From positions 1,302,001 to 1,366,000 of the forward strand of contig NZ_OU745391.1 of assembly GCF_916618895.1 (NCBI RefSeq): a DNA stretch of 64,000 bases, given 5' to 3'. This stretch comes from Pseudoclavibacter sp. Marseille-Q3772. Lineage in GTDB: Bacteria > Actinomycetota > Actinomycetes > Actinomycetales > Microbacteriaceae. The position numbers and the translations under genes were made by a program. Below are positions 41,666-54,465 of the stretch, piece after piece; the first letter of the stretch is position 1, and each line of letters begins with the position of its first letter. The notes below the pieces were generated by a model. That model saw only the letters and a program-made list of their open reading frames with translations. It ran no database searches and was not told the origin of the DNA.

Positions 41666-44299
41666 TTACTGGTCATCGGCATCATCGGCATCCGCCGATG
41701 GTTGTGCGCCGTCGTTCGCTTCTGAAGTGGTAGCAGAATCATCCGTTTCAGGCGAGTCACCCGCATCCGAATTAGCTGCCGACTCATCGTCCTCACCGAG
41801 TTCACGCTCAGTGTTGCGAGCCATACCAATAATGAAGTCGGAATCGGCGTGGCGAGCGAAGACAACACCCATCGTGTCGCGTCCCTTCGCCGGCACCTCA
41901 GCAACATCCGAGCGAACCACCTTGCCGGAGTTAAGAATCACCAACACCTCATCGTCCTCGGCAACGAGCATCGCACCGGCGATCTGACCGCGCTCCTCAG
42001 ACTGCTTCATGACCTTGATACCAAGTCCGCCGCGACCCTGCACGCGGTAGTCCTCAATCGCAGTGCGCTTGGCGTACCCACCCTCGGTGATCGTAAACAC
42101 GTACAGTTCCGCATCCGGATCTGCCGCCGCCGCATTAATCAGGTAGTCGCCGTCGCGGAAGGACATACCCTTCACACCCGAGGTACCGCGACCCATCGGT
42201 CGCAGCTGCTCGTCATCGGCAACGAACCGCAGCGATTGACCGGCGTGCGAGAACAGGAAGATGTGATCGCCCTCGCTGACCGCCATGGCCGATACCAGCT
42301 CGTCACCTTCACGCAGCTTGATCGCGATAATGCCCGCCTGACGGTTCGTGTCGTACAGGTCGAGACGGGTTTTCTTGACCAAACCGCCGCGGGTAGCCAA
42401 CACCAGGTAGTCGTGCTGATCGTAGTTCTCGAGCTCAATCACCTGCGCGATCTGCTCATCCGGCTGCAACGGCAACAGGTTCGCAATGTGCTGACCCTTC
42501 GAGTCACGACCCGCCTCAATGAGCTCATAACACTTCGTGCGGTACACGCGACCGTAATTCGTGAAGAACAGCAGCCAGTGGTGCGTGGTGGTCACCAAGA
42601 AGTGCTCGACCACATCATCGGCGCGCAGCTGTGCCCCGCGAACGCCCTTACCGCCACGGCGCTGCGAGCGATAGTTATCGCTGCGGGTGCGCTTGATATA
42701 GCCATCGCGAGTCACCGATACGACCATTTCCTCAACGGGGATGAGGTCTTCATCGCTTACACCCCCGTCAAAGCCGCGCAGGATCTCGGTGCGACGTTCG
42801 TCACCGAACTTACGAACGATCTCGCCCAGTTCGTCAGCGATGATTTCACGCTGGCGAGCTTCCGAAGCCAAGATCTCTTTGTATTCAAGGATGAGTGCCT
42901 CAAGACGGTCGGCCTCATCCTGAATCTTCTGACGTTCCAGAGCGGCCAGACGACGAAGCTGCAGGTTGAGGATTGCCGAAGCCTGCGCCTCATCCACTCC
43001 GAGCAGATCCATCAGACCCCCGCGCGCAACCTCGACCGTGGCCGAGTTGCGAATCAGCGCAATCACCTCGTCGAGTGCATCCAACGCCTTGAGATAACCG
43101 CGCAGGATGTGAACTTCTTCTTCGGTCTTGCGCAGACGGTACTGCGTCCGGCGAACAATGACCTCGATCTGGTGGTTCACCCAGTGGTGGATGAAGCCGT
43201 CCAGTGAGAGCGTGCGCGGAGCGCCATCGACGATGGCGAGCATGTTTGCGCCGAAGGTTTCCTGCAGCTGCGTGTGCTTGTACAGGTTGTTCAGCACAAC
43301 CTTCGCCACCGCATCGCGCTTGAGCACAATGACCAGGCGCTGACCGGTGTGACCGGAGGTTTCGTCACGGATATCGGCGATACCGGCGAGCTTGCCCTCG
43401 CGCACCATATCGGCGATGCGGTTCGCCAGGTTGTCGGGGTTGACCTGATACGGCAACTCGGTGGCAACAAGGCAGGTGCGACCGTCGATCTCTTCGACAT
43501 TCACCACCGCGCGCATGATGATCGAACCGCGGCCGGTGCGGTACGCATCCTGCACACCTCGGGTACCGAGAATCTGCGCTCCGGTTGGGAAGTCGGGGCC
43601 GGGGATGCGTTCGATCAGCGCTTCCAGCAGCTCCTCGCGAGTGGCATCGGGATGCTGCAGCGACCACAGCGCGCCCTCAGCGACCTCGCGCAGGTTGTGG
43701 GGCGGAATCTTGGTGGCCATACCAACGGCGATACCCTCAGAGCCGTTGACCAGCAGGTTCGGGAAACGTGCGGGCAACACGGTGGGCTCTTGGGTTTGCC
43801 CATCGTAGTTGTCCATGAAGTCGACCGTGTCTTCTTCAATATCGCGCACCATCTCCAGTGCGAGTGGCGCCATCTTGGTCTCGGTGTAACGAGGGGCCGC
43901 GGCACCGTCATTACCGGCCGAACCGAAGTTCCCCTGACCGAGCGCCAGCGGGTAGCGCATCGCCCAGTCCTGCACCAAGCGCACGAGCGTGTCGTAAATC
44001 GCCGAGTCACCGTGCGGGTGATACTGACCCATCACATCACCGACAACACGGGCACACTTCGAGAACGACTTGTCGGGGCGGTAACCACCGTCGTACATGC
44101 CGTAGATCACACGACGGTGCACCGGCTTGAGACCGTCACGAACCTCGGGTAGAGCGCGACCAACGATGACGCTCATCGCGTAGTCAAGGTACGAACGCTG
44201 CATCTCCAGCTGCAGGTCAACGCCTACAACATGACCGCCCGCATCCGTATTCACGACGGGCTCGTTCGACTCAGTCGTGGGGTTCTGTTCGTCAGCCAT
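41666..44299 (-). CDS. gyrA: DNA gyrase subunit A
   Basis: 877 residues; the breakage-reunion subunit that introduces negative supercoils. Winged-helix domain with catalytic tyrosine in [10 protein letters not shown], and the quinolone-determining segment [10 protein letters not shown] with the Ser and Asp of sensitive enzymes. C-terminal beta-pinwheel repeats carry a GyrA box ([10 protein letters not shown]). The last 60 residues are acidic and low in complexity. 53 bp separates it from gyrB. Confidence 0.97.
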   Translation of the reverse strand: MADEQNPTTESNEPVVNTDAGGHVVGVDLQLEMQRSYLDYAMSVIVGRALPEVRDGLKPVHRRVIYGMYDGGYRPDKSFSKCARVVGDVMGQYHPHGDSAIYDTLVRLVQDWAMRYPLALGQGNFGSAGNDGAAAPRYTETKMAPLALEMVRDIEEDTVDFMDNYDGQTQEPTVLPARFPNLLVNGSEGIAVGMATKIPPHNLREVAEGALWSLQHPDATREELLEALIERIPGPDFPTGAQILGTRGVQDAYRTGRGSIIMRAVVNVEEIDGRTCLVATELPYQVNPDNLANRIADMVREGKLAGIADIRDETSGHTGQRLVIVLKRDAVAKVVLNNLYKHTQLQETFGANMLAIVDGAPRTLSLDGFIHHWVNHQIEVIVRRTQYRLRKTEEEVHILRGYLKALDALDEVIALIRNSATVEVARGGLMDLLGVDEAQASAILNLQLRRLAALERQKIQDEADRLEALILEYKEILASEARQREIIADELGEIVRKFGDERRTEILRGFDGGVSDEDLIPVEEMVVSVTRDGYIKRTRSDNYRSQRRGGKGVRGAQLRADDVVEHFLVTTTHHWLLFFTNYGRVYRTKCYELIEAGRDSKGQHIANLLPLQPDEQIAQVIELENYDQHDYLVLATRGGLVKKTRLDLYDTNRQAGIIAIKLREGDELVSAMAVSEGDHIFLFSHAGQSLRFVADDEQLRPMGRGTSGVKGMSFRDGDYLINAAAADPDAELYVFTITEGGYAKRTAIEDYRVQGRGGLGIKVMKQSEERGQIAGAMLVAEDDEVLVILNSGKVVRSDVAEVPAKGRDTMGVVFARHADSDFIIGMARNTERELGEDDESAANSDAGDSPETDDSATTSEANDGAQPSADADDADDQ

Positions 44300-44352
44300 T
44301 GAAATTCACTAACTCTTTCGAAAGATTGCTCGCAGTTGCTGGATGCGGTGGA

Positions 44353-46566
<2,214 letters not shown>

Positions 46567-46645
46567 TTACCAAGGAGTGCGCTCAAATGAGCCAAGAACG
46601 GGCCGTTGCGAGGATTAACCCCCGAGGAAGTGGGTTCCTACGTGA

Positions 46646-47143
46646 TCAGCCATATGTGTCGCGTGGGCCCCGTCCAGGAACGCTCCGCGGTCCGTGGCGC
46701 CAGGATGGAGCTCCCGGGTTCAAGAACTTGATCTCGTTGATCCCGGCATCCGGAAACCGTTCGCGGATCGTTCCGAGGATGCTCCCGCGAATTGACCGTA
46801 ATTGCGTTGCCCACGCAGTCGAATCGCACTGCACCTGTAATACGCCGGCATCATCAACGAACAGTGGCCGGGCGTGCTTCGCGGTTTGCTCGCCCGTGAG
46901 TGTTGCCCACGAATCCAGCACGCTTGCCTGCTCCAACGGCCGTTGCCAGCCATATTGGTTAAGGAGCTGCCGCATTGCATCCCCGCCGGTCACCGGGTCC
47001 CGATGCGGGCCGAACGGTAGTTGGTCGGCAGTGGTCGCCGCGGTCCGCCCCAATACCGAACGAGAGCGAAACGAGACGCGTTTACCGGCGAACACTTCCT
47101 TGAAGTGCAACCAAACCAGCGAGGATTCCGGGAGCTCAGCCAT
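46646..47143 (-). CDS. dciA: DciA-family helicase-loader protein (DUF721)
   Basis: 165 residues. The DUF721 domain (about 60-150) includes VLDSWATLTGEQTAKHARPL and LQVQCDSTAWATQLRSIRGS. DciA loads the replicative helicase DnaB in bacteria without DnaC/DnaI; the N-terminal part is basic and poorly conserved. Start at ATG 47141-47143, overlapping the recF end by 8 nt. Position between recF and gyrB is conserved in actinobacteria. Confidence 0.88.
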   Translation of the reverse strand: MAELPESSLVWLHFKEVFAGKRVSFRSRSVLGRTAATTADQLPFGPHRDPVTGGDAMRQLLNQYGWQRPLEQASVLDSWATLTGEQTAKHARPLFVDDAGVLQVQCDSTAWATQLRSIRGSILGTIRERFPDAGINEIKFLNPGAPSWRHGPRSVPGRGPRDTYG

Positions 47144-48323
47144 TCGCATCCCCCGCCTGAGTCTCAACGGCAATCGTGCCGGCATGAATGCGGATGCGCT
47201 GCTCGCGTAGCGCGGGCGGAATATCGTTGAGTACGGCGCAGGTGATCAGTACCTGCTCGAAATCACCGACGGCATTCGCCAGGCGTTCACGACGATTTTG
47301 GTCGAGTTCAGCGAAGACATCGTCCAGGATGAGCACCGGGTCGCCCGTGCGTGACTCGTTACGAATGAGCTGTGCGGATGCGAGTTTCAGCGAGAGTGCG
47401 TACGACCAGGATTCCCCGTGGCTTGCGGTTACGCGCGCCGGCAGTCCATTGAGCCAGAAGGTCGCATCGTCGCGGTGTGGACCGACGAGCGTGACACCGC
47501 GGTCAAGTTCCCGCTCACGCGCATCCTGTAATCGCTCGCGAAACCGTTGCTGGAGCGCATCGACCGTTATTTCGCCGCCGCGCTGCCCACCGTTGTCGTC
47601 CTCATCCATCAGTGAACTCGAATCCGCGAGGGCGGTAATGCGCATTGACACATCCGCTCCATGATCGGCACCAACAAGCGCTTGATAGGCGTTGGCGAGA
47701 TGTGGACGCAAGCGTTCGATGATATCTAAGCGACCGACGATGATCTTCGTGCCGAGCTCGACGAGCTGGTCATCCCATACTGCGAGGGTGCCGAGCTGAT
47801 CGACCGGTATGCGTTGTGCTTTTGCCGAGCGCAGGAGTGAGTTGCGTTGTTTGAGCACCCGCTCGTAGCGTGCGATTGTTTCAGCGAAGCGTGGCGAGTG
47901 GATGGCAAGCAGGTCGTCGAGGAACGCTCGACGGCCGCTTGGGTCACCTCGGACGAGCGAGAGATCCTCCGGAGCGAAAATTACCGAGGTGAAGAATCGC
48001 GGGAGTTCGCGAGCCTTGACGACGGAGTCGTGCACGCGAGCCCGGTTGGTGCCAGATTTATTGATCTCCACATCAATCGGCAATCGCCGCTGTCCGTGCC
48101 CAAGCTCAGCGCGAACGATTGCCTGGGAGCAGCCAAAGCGAACCAGCGCCGCATCCTGTGACACCCGGTGTGATTTAAGCGAACCCAAAAAGGCAATGGC
48201 CTCGACGAGATTCGTTTTGCCCTGACCGTTCGCGCCTTCGAATACGACGATGCCGGACGGCAAGTCAACATCCGCGGTTTCGTAGTTGCGGAAGTTGTGC
48301 AGAACCAGACGTGTAACGCGCAC
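47136..48323 (-). CDS. recF: DNA replication/repair protein RecF
   Basis: 395 residues; binds gapped DNA and helps load RecA. Walker A GANGQGKTNLVEA at about 31-43, signature LVGPHRDDATFWLNGLPAR, Walker B VLILDDVFAELDQNRR. Begins 2 bp after the dnaN stop, and its end overlaps dciA. Confidence 0.95.
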   Translation of the reverse strand: MRVTRLVLHNFRNYETADVDLPSGIVVFEGANGQGKTNLVEAIAFLGSLKSHRVSQDAALVRFGCSQAIVRAELGHGQRRLPIDVEINKSGTNRARVHDSVVKARELPRFFTSVIFAPEDLSLVRGDPSGRRAFLDDLLAIHSPRFAETIARYERVLKQRNSLLRSAKAQRIPVDQLGTLAVWDDQLVELGTKIIVGRLDIIERLRPHLANAYQALVGADHGADVSMRITALADSSSLMDEDDNGGQRGGEITVDALQQRFRERLQDARERELDRGVTLVGPHRDDATFWLNGLPARVTASHGESWSYALSLKLASAQLIRNESRTGDPVLILDDVFAELDQNRRERLANAVGDFEQVLITCAVLNDIPPALREQRIRIHAGTIAVETQAGDANG

Positions 48324-48325
48324 TG

Positions 48326-49468
48326 CTAGCGCATGAGCAGGTTTGGCTGCAGCAGGTAGCGGAACGAGTCATTAGCAGCGGGCTCGTCAAGCGAGGTCTG
48401 ACCGGTTAGCAGCACGGGACCGGGCTTGTTCGGGTTATCCGTTGCGGTGAAGGCGATACGAACGAAGGGGTTGTGAATCGCCCCGACGCCTTCGAGCAGG
48501 AACTGTGGTTTCAGCGAGACAACCATGTCGTCGCCGACCAGGTTCACACCGAGTTCTTCGGAACCTGCAGCCTTCTCGGCACCGACTGCGTCGAGCTTCA
48601 AACCCTCCTGGGTGAACGAGAATCGCAGCGCCTGTTCGCGCTCCAGAACCAGCTGCATCCGGCGAACCGCATCCACGACATCGCTGCCCTGCATCACAGC
48701 AAAGTGGGGTGTTTCGGTGGGGAAAAGGCGCGATACCGCGGGGAAGTTTCCCTTAATCAGCAGGGATGTGACCGTGCGGCCCTCAGCGGTGAACGCGATC
48801 AGTTTGCGATCGCCCTCGGTAACCAGCGTGATGACAACTTCATCGGCGCCCGCGAACGACTTACCAACCTCGGCGAGGGTTCGCGAAGGGACAAGCGCCT
48901 GGTCACCATCGTTGAAGTTGCTCTGCCACTCGATTTCACGGACGGCGACGCGGTAGCGGTCAGTGGCAACCAAGCCGAGTGTGGTTGGCGCAAGGGTCAA
49001 GTGAACACCGGTAATAACCGGGGCAACATCTTCTTTGGATGCGGCCACGGCAACCTGGGCGATCGCCTCGGCAAAGTCGGCACCCGACACAACACCCGAA
49101 GTACCGTCAATTTCTGGCAGTGCGGGGAACTCTTCGATCGGCATGACCGGAAGGGAGAAGCTCGTGCGACCACAGGTGATGGTGACGCCGTTCTCATCCT
49201 GAGCAACCTCAACCGGAGCAACCGGCAGACGGTTGGCAATCTCTGCGAGCAGGCGACCCTGTACGAGAACTGCACCCTCAGTGGCGATATTTGCCTCAAC
49301 TGAGGTGCGTGAAGACACTTCGTAATCAAAGGTCGAGAGTGAAAGTTGGCCGTTGTTGGCCTCAAGTACGACACCGCTGAGGATGGGAAGTGTCGGACGC
49401 TGCGGCAGGAGCTTGACAACAAACGAGACTGCGTCGCTAAACACGTCGCGGTTGACTTCAAACTTCAC
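48326..49468 (-). CDS. dnaN: DNA polymerase III sliding clamp (beta subunit)
   Basis: 380 residues; the three clamp domains are recognisable (MKFEVNRDVFSDAVSFVVKL at the start, VSGADFAEAIAQVAVAAS in the second, NPFVRIAFTA near the end). Processivity clamp of the replisome. Separated from dnaA by the 525-bp oriC region. Confidence 0.97.
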   Translation of the reverse strand: MKFEVNRDVFSDAVSFVVKLLPQRPTLPILSGVVLEANNGQLSLSTFDYEVSSRTSVEANIATEGAVLVQGRLLAEIANRLPVAPVEVAQDENGVTITCGRTSFSLPVMPIEEFPALPEIDGTSGVVSGADFAEAIAQVAVAASKEDVAPVITGVHLTLAPTTLGLVATDRYRVAVREIEWQSNFNDGDQALVPSRTLAEVGKSFAGADEVVITLVTEGDRKLIAFTAEGRTVTSLLIKGNFPAVSRLFPTETPHFAVMQGSDVVDAVRRMQLVLEREQALRFSFTQEGLKLDAVGAEKAAGSEELGVNLVGDDMVVSLKPQFLLEGVGAIHNPFVRIAFTATDNPNKPGPVLLTGQTSLDEPAANDSFRYLLQPNLLMR

Positions 49469-49993
49469 GGTGCGTCCTCTCGATTGGTTAGGGGTACTAA
49501 TGCTAGCCGGTCTTGGTATCGAATGACATGTTGCCCCAGCCTCAATGTCACGAGCGAGTGTTTTGTATTGGTATCTCTCTCATACTTGTAATCACCCCTG
49601 TGGAGACTGTGGATAACGTTGTCGTCCGGCATGAATCCATGGGAACTACATCATTGAAAGATGTGTCTAGAGCGTGAACGAGTTGTAACTAAGTTTCGAC
49701 AGTTTTGTAACGCCGCACCGAGTTATCCACAGTACTCGTCGAAATGTTGACATTTTTGTGGAGATTTTCCCAACCTACCCACAAGTTATCCACAGATCGA
49801 GTCATTTTCATTTTCCACGGGTTGTTCAACACTTGTCCACGTGGTTATCCGCAGGGTTGTCCACAAAGGCTGTGGATAACTTGTTTGAGCGTCATGTCGC
49901 GAGACTCGTTTGGAGGGGCTGCGAGAAGGCATGGTGCGTACGCCAGACCACCGAGAGCGGTGGTGTCGGTGGGCGGGCGCAGGACGGCTTGAG
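49469..49993. other. Chromosomal replication origin oriC
   Basis: Gene-free AT-richer region between dnaN and dnaA. Perfect DnaA boxes (TTATCCACA or complement): 49608-49616 (-), 49733-49741, 49786-49794, 49871-49879 (-). One-mismatch boxes: TTATCCGCA 49845-49853, TTGTCCACA 49857-49865, TTGTCCACG 49833-49841 (two mismatches). T-rich patches (CATTTTTG, TTTTCATTTTCC at 49751-49816) are candidates for the unwinding site. The location and density of boxes are standard for actinobacterial oriC. Confidence 0.92.
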
Positions 49994-51517
49994 CTAGCGG
50001 ATACCGGGTTGACGGATGCGAGCCGTAAGTTCGCTCACCTGGTTAAAGACCGAACGATCACTGGTCATGAGCTTGGTGATCTTTCGGTGGGCATACATCA
50101 CCGTGGTGTGATCGCGGTTGCCGAAGAGCTGGCCGATCTTCGGGAGCGAGAGGTTCGTCATCTCGCGGCAAAGGTACATGGCGATCTGTCGGCTCGTTGC
50201 AATGGCCTGTGACCGGCTCGATCCGTAGAGATCGTCCACGGTGAGGTGGAAGTAGTCTGCGGTCTGGCGAATGATGTCGCCGGGAGCAATGATGCTTGGC
50301 TCCTGCGTGGTGATGATGTCTTTCAGCACCGTGGTGACCATATTGAGGTCGATGGCCTGTTGGTTCAGGTTCGCATAGGCGCTGATGCGGATGAGGGTGC
50401 CCTCGAGCTCGCGCACGGAACTATCGACGTGTACCGCGATGAACTCAAGTACGTCATCGGGGAGCACGAGGTCGTCGGCCTGCGCCTTCATCCGCAAAAT
50501 TGCGATGCGGGTTTCCAGATCGGGTGATTGCACATCCGTAATCAGGCCCCATTCAAAGCGTGACCGCATCCGATCTTCGAAGCCGGTGAGTTGTTTCGGG
50601 GGGACATCTGAGGTGATCACAACCTGTCGGTTGTGTTCGTGCAACGTGTTGAAGGTGTGAAAGAAGGCCTCCATTGTGGAGTCTTTGCCCTGCAAGAACT
50701 GGATGTCATCGATCAGCAGAATGTCGTTGTTGCGATACCGCTCGTTGAATGCGGTGACATTGTTCTGGGCGATCGAGTTGATGAAGTCGTTGGTGAACTC
50801 TTCGCTGGAGACGTAGCGGACTTTGATCCCGGAATAGATGTGTTCCGCGTATAGGCCAATGGCGTGCAAGAGGTGGGTTTTGCCCAATCCTGAGTCGCCG
50901 TAGATGAATAGCGGGTTGTAGCTGCGCGCCGGTGCTTCGGCCACGGCCACGGCGGCGGCGTGCGCGAATCGGTTGGAACCGCCGATGATGAAGTTATCGA
51001 AGGTGTACTTTGGGTTAAGCCGGCTATCGGTCGTGGCTGCGACGTCGGAATCGAGAGCGTATCCCGCGGGTGTCGTCATCGGACCGGTGACCGGTGGAAA
51101 ATCAGTGCGCTCTTCCGTAACTGCCTGTGGATAACCGGTGGAAAAGTCGGCTGCCTGTGGGAACTCATGGCGCGCATTGACCTCGTCGACTGCGGTTTGT
51201 TCGCCTGAGGAGACCGGTTGCAATGCTCGTTCGTCGCTCGGTGGCTCGGGTGCGATCTCGGGATTGACGAACACCGCGAAGGTGGAAATCTCATCCGTGA
51301 TGGCCGCCGAGCGGATGGCATCCAGGAGCGGTTGCCGACCCTTGTGCTCGATCATCGAACGCGTCACATCGTTGGGTACTTCGAGGTAAATGGTGCCATC
51401 CATAACACCTTTTGGCCTGACCAGAGCGAAAAAACCGCGCATCGATGCGGGAAGGTCCTGGTTGCTCAGCAGGGCGGTAAACAGGTTGGACCAAATGGTG
51501 GTCACGTCTTGACTCAC
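49994..51517 (-). CDS. dnaA: Chromosomal replication initiator DnaA
   Basis: 507 residues. N-terminal domain I (TIWSNLFTALLSNQDL), a variable Pro/Glu-rich linker (about 85-165), AAA+ domain with Walker A GDSGLGKTHLLHA and Walker B ILLIDDIQFLQGKDSTMEAFFH, then the DNA-binding domain with the signature around SRSQAIATSRQIAMYLCREMT and DHTTVMYAHRKI. The start is GTG 51515-51517 with AGGAAGGA 5 nt before it; an ATG eight codons upstream lies inside this ribosome-site region. Confidence 0.97.
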   Translation of the reverse strand: MSQDVTTIWSNLFTALLSNQDLPASMRGFFALVRPKGVMDGTIYLEVPNDVTRSMIEHKGRQPLLDAIRSAAITDEISTFAVFVNPEIAPEPPSDERALQPVSSGEQTAVDEVNARHEFPQAADFSTGYPQAVTEERTDFPPVTGPMTTPAGYALDSDVAATTDSRLNPKYTFDNFIIGGSNRFAHAAAVAVAEAPARSYNPLFIYGDSGLGKTHLLHAIGLYAEHIYSGIKVRYVSSEEFTNDFINSIAQNNVTAFNERYRNNDILLIDDIQFLQGKDSTMEAFFHTFNTLHEHNRQVVITSDVPPKQLTGFEDRMRSRFEWGLITDVQSPDLETRIAILRMKAQADDLVLPDDVLEFIAVHVDSSVRELEGTLIRISAYANLNQQAIDLNMVTTVLKDIITTQEPSIIAPGDIIRQTADYFHLTVDDLYGSSRSQAIATSRQIAMYLCREMTNLSLPKIGQLFGNRDHTTVMYAHRKITKLMTSDRSVFNQVSELTARIRQPGIR

Positions 51518-51907
51518 GATCGTCCTTCCTGAATTTTGCATATGGCGGGTTGAGGGATGCGGTGCGCTCGGTGATCTGTTGCCGTACCAGGGGTACGGTG
51601 CTCACCTCGCGCGAAACGACACACTCAATGAGCCTACGCGAGTTATTCACATACCCTGTGGATAAGTGACGGTTCTGTGAGTAACTAGACACACCAGACA
51701 AGCACTATAAGCAGGATCGTAGTTCGATGCGAACTTATTTCCTGAAAACTTCGGTGGGTCATCGCAGGAACGCGCTTTTTGTCTGCTAAGGCAAGGTTCA
51801 AGTATTGCTTGACTGTCGTTATCCCCTGGCGTATTCTGGTGCAGTTGTGCCCGTAACGGGTTATTGAGTCGACGCCCAATCATGGGCCACGATCCGGAGA
51901 TTTTCAC
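51518..51907. promoter_or_regulatory. dnaA-rpmH divergent intergenic region
   Basis: 390 bp. A near-consensus rpmH promoter: TTGACT (51809-51814), 17-bp spacer, TATTCT (51832-51837). DnaA boxes TTATTCACA (51643-51651, one mismatch) and TGTGGATAA (51657-51665, perfect) face the dnaA start and suit DnaA autoregulation. Confidence 0.8.
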
Positions 51908-52045
51908 ATGTCGAAGCGCACCTTCCAGCCAAACAACCGCCGTCGTGCCAAGAAGCACGGCTTCCGCGCACGTATGCGCACCCGTGCCGGCCGCGGCATC
52001 CTGTCCGCGCGTCGCGCTAAGGGCCGTAAGGCCATCTCGGCCTAG
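51908..52045 (+). CDS. rpmH: 50S ribosomal protein L34
   Basis: 45 residues, highly basic: [19 protein letters not shown]..., [18 protein letters not shown]. Complete and typical. GGAG about 11 nt upstream of the ATG (ATCCGGAGA). First gene of the rpmH-rnpA-yidD-yidC operon, with its own strong promoter. Confidence 0.97.
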   Translation: MSKRTFQPNNRRRAKKHGFRARMRTRAGRGILSARRAKGRKAISA

Positions 52046-52051
52046 TTCACT

Positions 52052-52444
52052 GTGCTCGCTCGGCGCCATCGGGTGACCAGCGGTAGTGATTACCGTCGGA
52101 TCTCTCGTCGTGGACGCCGCGCGGGTGCCCCCGGTCTAGTCGTCTTCGCAGAGCTGCGCGAAGACGCATCTGCACCCACTCGTTTTGGTTTTATCATCAC
52201 CAAACGGGTGGGTGTTGCCGTTGTGCGCAACACTATGCGTCGCCGGCTAAAGGCGATTTGCTATGCACTGCTACCGATGGTGCCAACTGGGTTGTCAGTG
52301 GTAATTCGTGTGTTTCCGGATGCGACCGAGCTGTCCTATGCGCAGCTTGAGACGCGCGTGCGCTCCGCCGTATTGAAGGCAGCCGAAGTCGCGGGTGTCA
52401 GGGCAATCCCGGAGGTGTGCAGCTGCAATGACGAAGAGCACTAG
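52052..52444 (+). CDS. rnpA: Ribonuclease P protein component
   Basis: 130 residues, GTG start (52052) 6 bp after rpmH. Protein cofactor of the tRNA 5'-processing ribozyme. The RNR-type motif VVRNTMRRRLKAICY and N-terminal RRHRVTSGSDYRRISRRGRR fit the family. Overlaps yidD by 17 nt. Confidence 0.94.
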   Translation: MLARRHRVTSGSDYRRISRRGRRAGAPGLVVFAELREDASAPTRFGFIITKRVGVAVVRNTMRRRLKAICYALLPMVPTGLSVVIRVFPDATELSYAQLETRVRSAVLKAAEVAGVRAIPEVCSCNDEEH

Positions 52445-52760
52445 CTGGCGCCGGGCCATACACAATGTTTCGTTGGTACCAAGGAACATTGGTATTGCCA
52501 TGCTGTTGTTGTATCGACGCTTCATTTCCCCGATTTATGGGGATGTGTGTCGCTACTACCCCACCTGTTCAGCGTATGGTTTAGAAGCGGTACAGGTGTA
52601 TGGATTACTTCGTGGCGGTGTGATGGCGATTCGCAGAATCGCTCGGTGCCACCCGTGGGCAAAACCTGACTTTGACCACGTGCCGCAACCGCCGCATCCC
52701 TACCCCCTTCGACGAACGCGACTCGGGTTCGTCCTGTCCGATCTGCAAGCGAAAGGCTAG
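52428..52760 (+). CDS. yidD: Membrane protein insertion efficiency factor YidD
   Basis: 110 residues. The diagnostic core YRRFISPIYGDVCRYYPTCSAYGLEAV with three conserved Cys-region motifs is followed by GGVMAIRRIARCHPW. Assists YidC. Start at ATG 52428, after a GGAGGT site inside rnpA. Confidence 0.94.
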   Translation: MTKSTSWRRAIHNVSLVPRNIGIAMLLLYRRFISPIYGDVCRYYPTCSAYGLEAVQVYGLLRGGVMAIRRIARCHPWAKPDFDHVPQPPHPYPLRRTRLGFVLSDLQAKG

Positions 52761-52766
52761 CCCGCA

Positions 52767-53738
52767 ATGAACTTTTTTGACATCATCCTGTGGCCGCTGC
52801 GCTGGGTGATTGAGCTCGTCCTCGTAGCGGGACACACGGCAGTAACCACGATCGGGATGCCGTTCAACAGTGGTTGGTCGTGGGTACTAGCGATCTTGTT
52901 GCTCGTGCTGATCGTGCGTTCGGCGATGATCCCGCTGATGCTGCGTCAGATCAAGTCGATGCGCGGCATGATGGAAATGCAGCCGGAGATGCAGCGCATC
53001 CGCGACAAGTACAAGGGTAAGCGCGATCAGTTCTCGCAGCAGGCGATGCAGCAAGAGATGATGGCGCTGTACAAGCGCAACGGCTCGAGCCCGCTGTCGG
53101 GTTGCTGGCCAATGCTGGTGCAGATGCCGATCTTCTTCGCACTGTTCCAGGTGTTGCAGGCCGCGAACCGCAATGAGGCGGGTGTTGGTCTGATGAGCCG
53201 TGACCTGGCTACATCGTTCTCGGATTCGACGATCTTCGGCGCGAAGATGAGCTCGGTGCTCGCGAACGCCAATGGCAACGTAAACATCATCGTTGTTGCT
53301 GTGGTGCTGATCGCGCTGATGCTGGTGACGCAGTTCTTCACGCAGTTCCAAATCACCGCCCAGAACGTTTCGCAAGCGGCGAAGGAGTCGCCGATGTACC
53401 GCCAGCAGCGGATGATGATGTATCTGCTGCCGTTGGTCTTTGCGATCTCGGGTGTGATGTTCCCTATCGGTCTGATGGTGTACTGGTTCCTCACGAACCT
53501 GTGGACGACCGGTCAGCAGTGGTGGACGATTCGTAATATGCCAACCCCGGGCTCTACCGCGGCTAAGAAGCGTGAGGAGCGTTTGCGTGCGGCCGGTAAG
53601 TGGGATGACCACCCGGATAACCCGGCGAACAAGAAGAAGAAGTTCGACGAAGAGACCGGCAAGCCGATTGTGCAGACTGGTCAGCGTCAGCAGCCGATGT
53701 CGAAACAGCGCGCCAAGAAAAAGAAGGGTAAACGCTAG
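52767..53738 (+). CDS. yidC: Membrane protein insertase YidC
   Basis: 323 residues, five or so membrane helices, Gram-positive type without the large periplasmic domain. Typical segments: ILLLVLIVRSAMIPLMLRQI, LYKRNGSSPLSGCWPMLVQM, PIFFALFQVLQ and FPIGLMVYWFLTNLWTTGQQ. The basic C-terminal tail (QRAKKKKGKR) contacts ribosomes in relatives. 6 bp after yidD. Confidence 0.96.
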   Translation: MNFFDIILWPLRWVIELVLVAGHTAVTTIGMPFNSGWSWVLAILLLVLIVRSAMIPLMLRQIKSMRGMMEMQPEMQRIRDKYKGKRDQFSQQAMQQEMMALYKRNGSSPLSGCWPMLVQMPIFFALFQVLQAANRNEAGVGLMSRDLATSFSDSTIFGAKMSSVLANANGNVNIIVVAVVLIALMLVTQFFTQFQITAQNVSQAAKESPMYRQQRMMMYLLPLVFAISGVMFPIGLMVYWFLTNLWTTGQQWWTIRNMPTPGSTAAKKREERLRAAGKWDDHPDNPANKKKKFDEETGKPIVQTGQRQQPMSKQRAKKKKGKR

Positions 53739-53777
53739 GAAGGTGTTGGGCCGGATGCGGTCCTACTGATCCTCGCG

Positions 53778-53811
53778 ACGGGCTCGGTCACGGTGTGGCC
53801 GGGCCCGTTTT
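53778..53811 (+). terminator. Terminator after yidC
   Basis: ACGGGCTCGGTCAC (53778-53791) pairs with GTGGCCGGGCCCGT (53795-53808), with two G-U wobbles, followed by TTTTGTTG. Suggests that jag has its own promoter or depends on read-through. Confidence 0.75.
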
Positions 53812-53883
53812 GTTGGTGTATTGCGGGTTTTGCTGCGCTGTTGTAGTGCATTCGAGTGCGTGGCTGTGAGAGAGTTGGTATTT

Positions 53884-54465
53884 ATGAACAGCAACAGCTC
53901 TGCGCCGAACCCGGGCGAAGTATCCGATGTCACCGAATCTGTTGAGCCAACTGATGTTGGGGCGGTCGAGGGTGAGGATCTAATGACCTCGGTTCGGGAT
54001 GCGGATGATCGTGATGAGGGCGATATCGCGGCCGACTTCCTCGAAGAGTTGCTGGATATTGCGGATATTGATGGTGATCTCGACATCGATGTTCGTCAGG
54101 AACGCACCTATGTTTCGGTTGAGGAGTCGGATGCGGAGAGCAACCTGAAGGTGCTCTCTGATCGTTCGGTGGTGGATGCGCTGCAGCAGTTGACGCGATT
54201 GGCGGTTCAGGCAGAAACCGGTGAGCCATCTCGGTTGATCTTGGATATCGCGGGTTCTCGCGAGGCACGTAAGCAGGAGTTGCGCGAACTCGTTGAGCGG
54301 GCAATCGCGCAGGTTGAAGAAGGTGCTGCTTCTGCTGCGCTGCCCCCGATGTCGTCGTATGAGCGCAAGCTCGTGCACGATATCGCTGCCGAGGGTGGTT
54401 ACTCCTCGGAGTCCGAGGGTGAGGGCGCAAAGCGTCACACGGTCATTCGCCGCATCGCGGAATAG
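53884..54465 (+). CDS. jag: Jag/KhpB-like R3H single-stranded nucleic acid-binding protein
   Basis: 193 residues from ATG 53884 (MNSNSSAPN); the frame is open further upstream but that segment is Cys-rich and unlike the family. Acidic N-terminus, KH-like domain (about 45-125: DIDVRQERTYVSVEESD... LILDIAGSREARKQEL) and R3H domain at the C-terminus (ALPPMSSYERKLVHDIA ... TVIRRIAE). RNA-binding protein tied to cell-wall growth in Gram-positives; conserved neighbour of yidC. Confidence 0.92.
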   Translation: MNSNSSAPNPGEVSDVTESVEPTDVGAVEGEDLMTSVRDADDRDEGDIAADFLEELLDIADIDGDLDIDVRQERTYVSVEESDAESNLKVLSDRSVVDALQQLTRLAVQAETGEPSRLILDIAGSREARKQELRELVERAIAQVEEGAASAALPPMSSYERKLVHDIAAEGGYSSESEGEGAKRHTVIRRIAE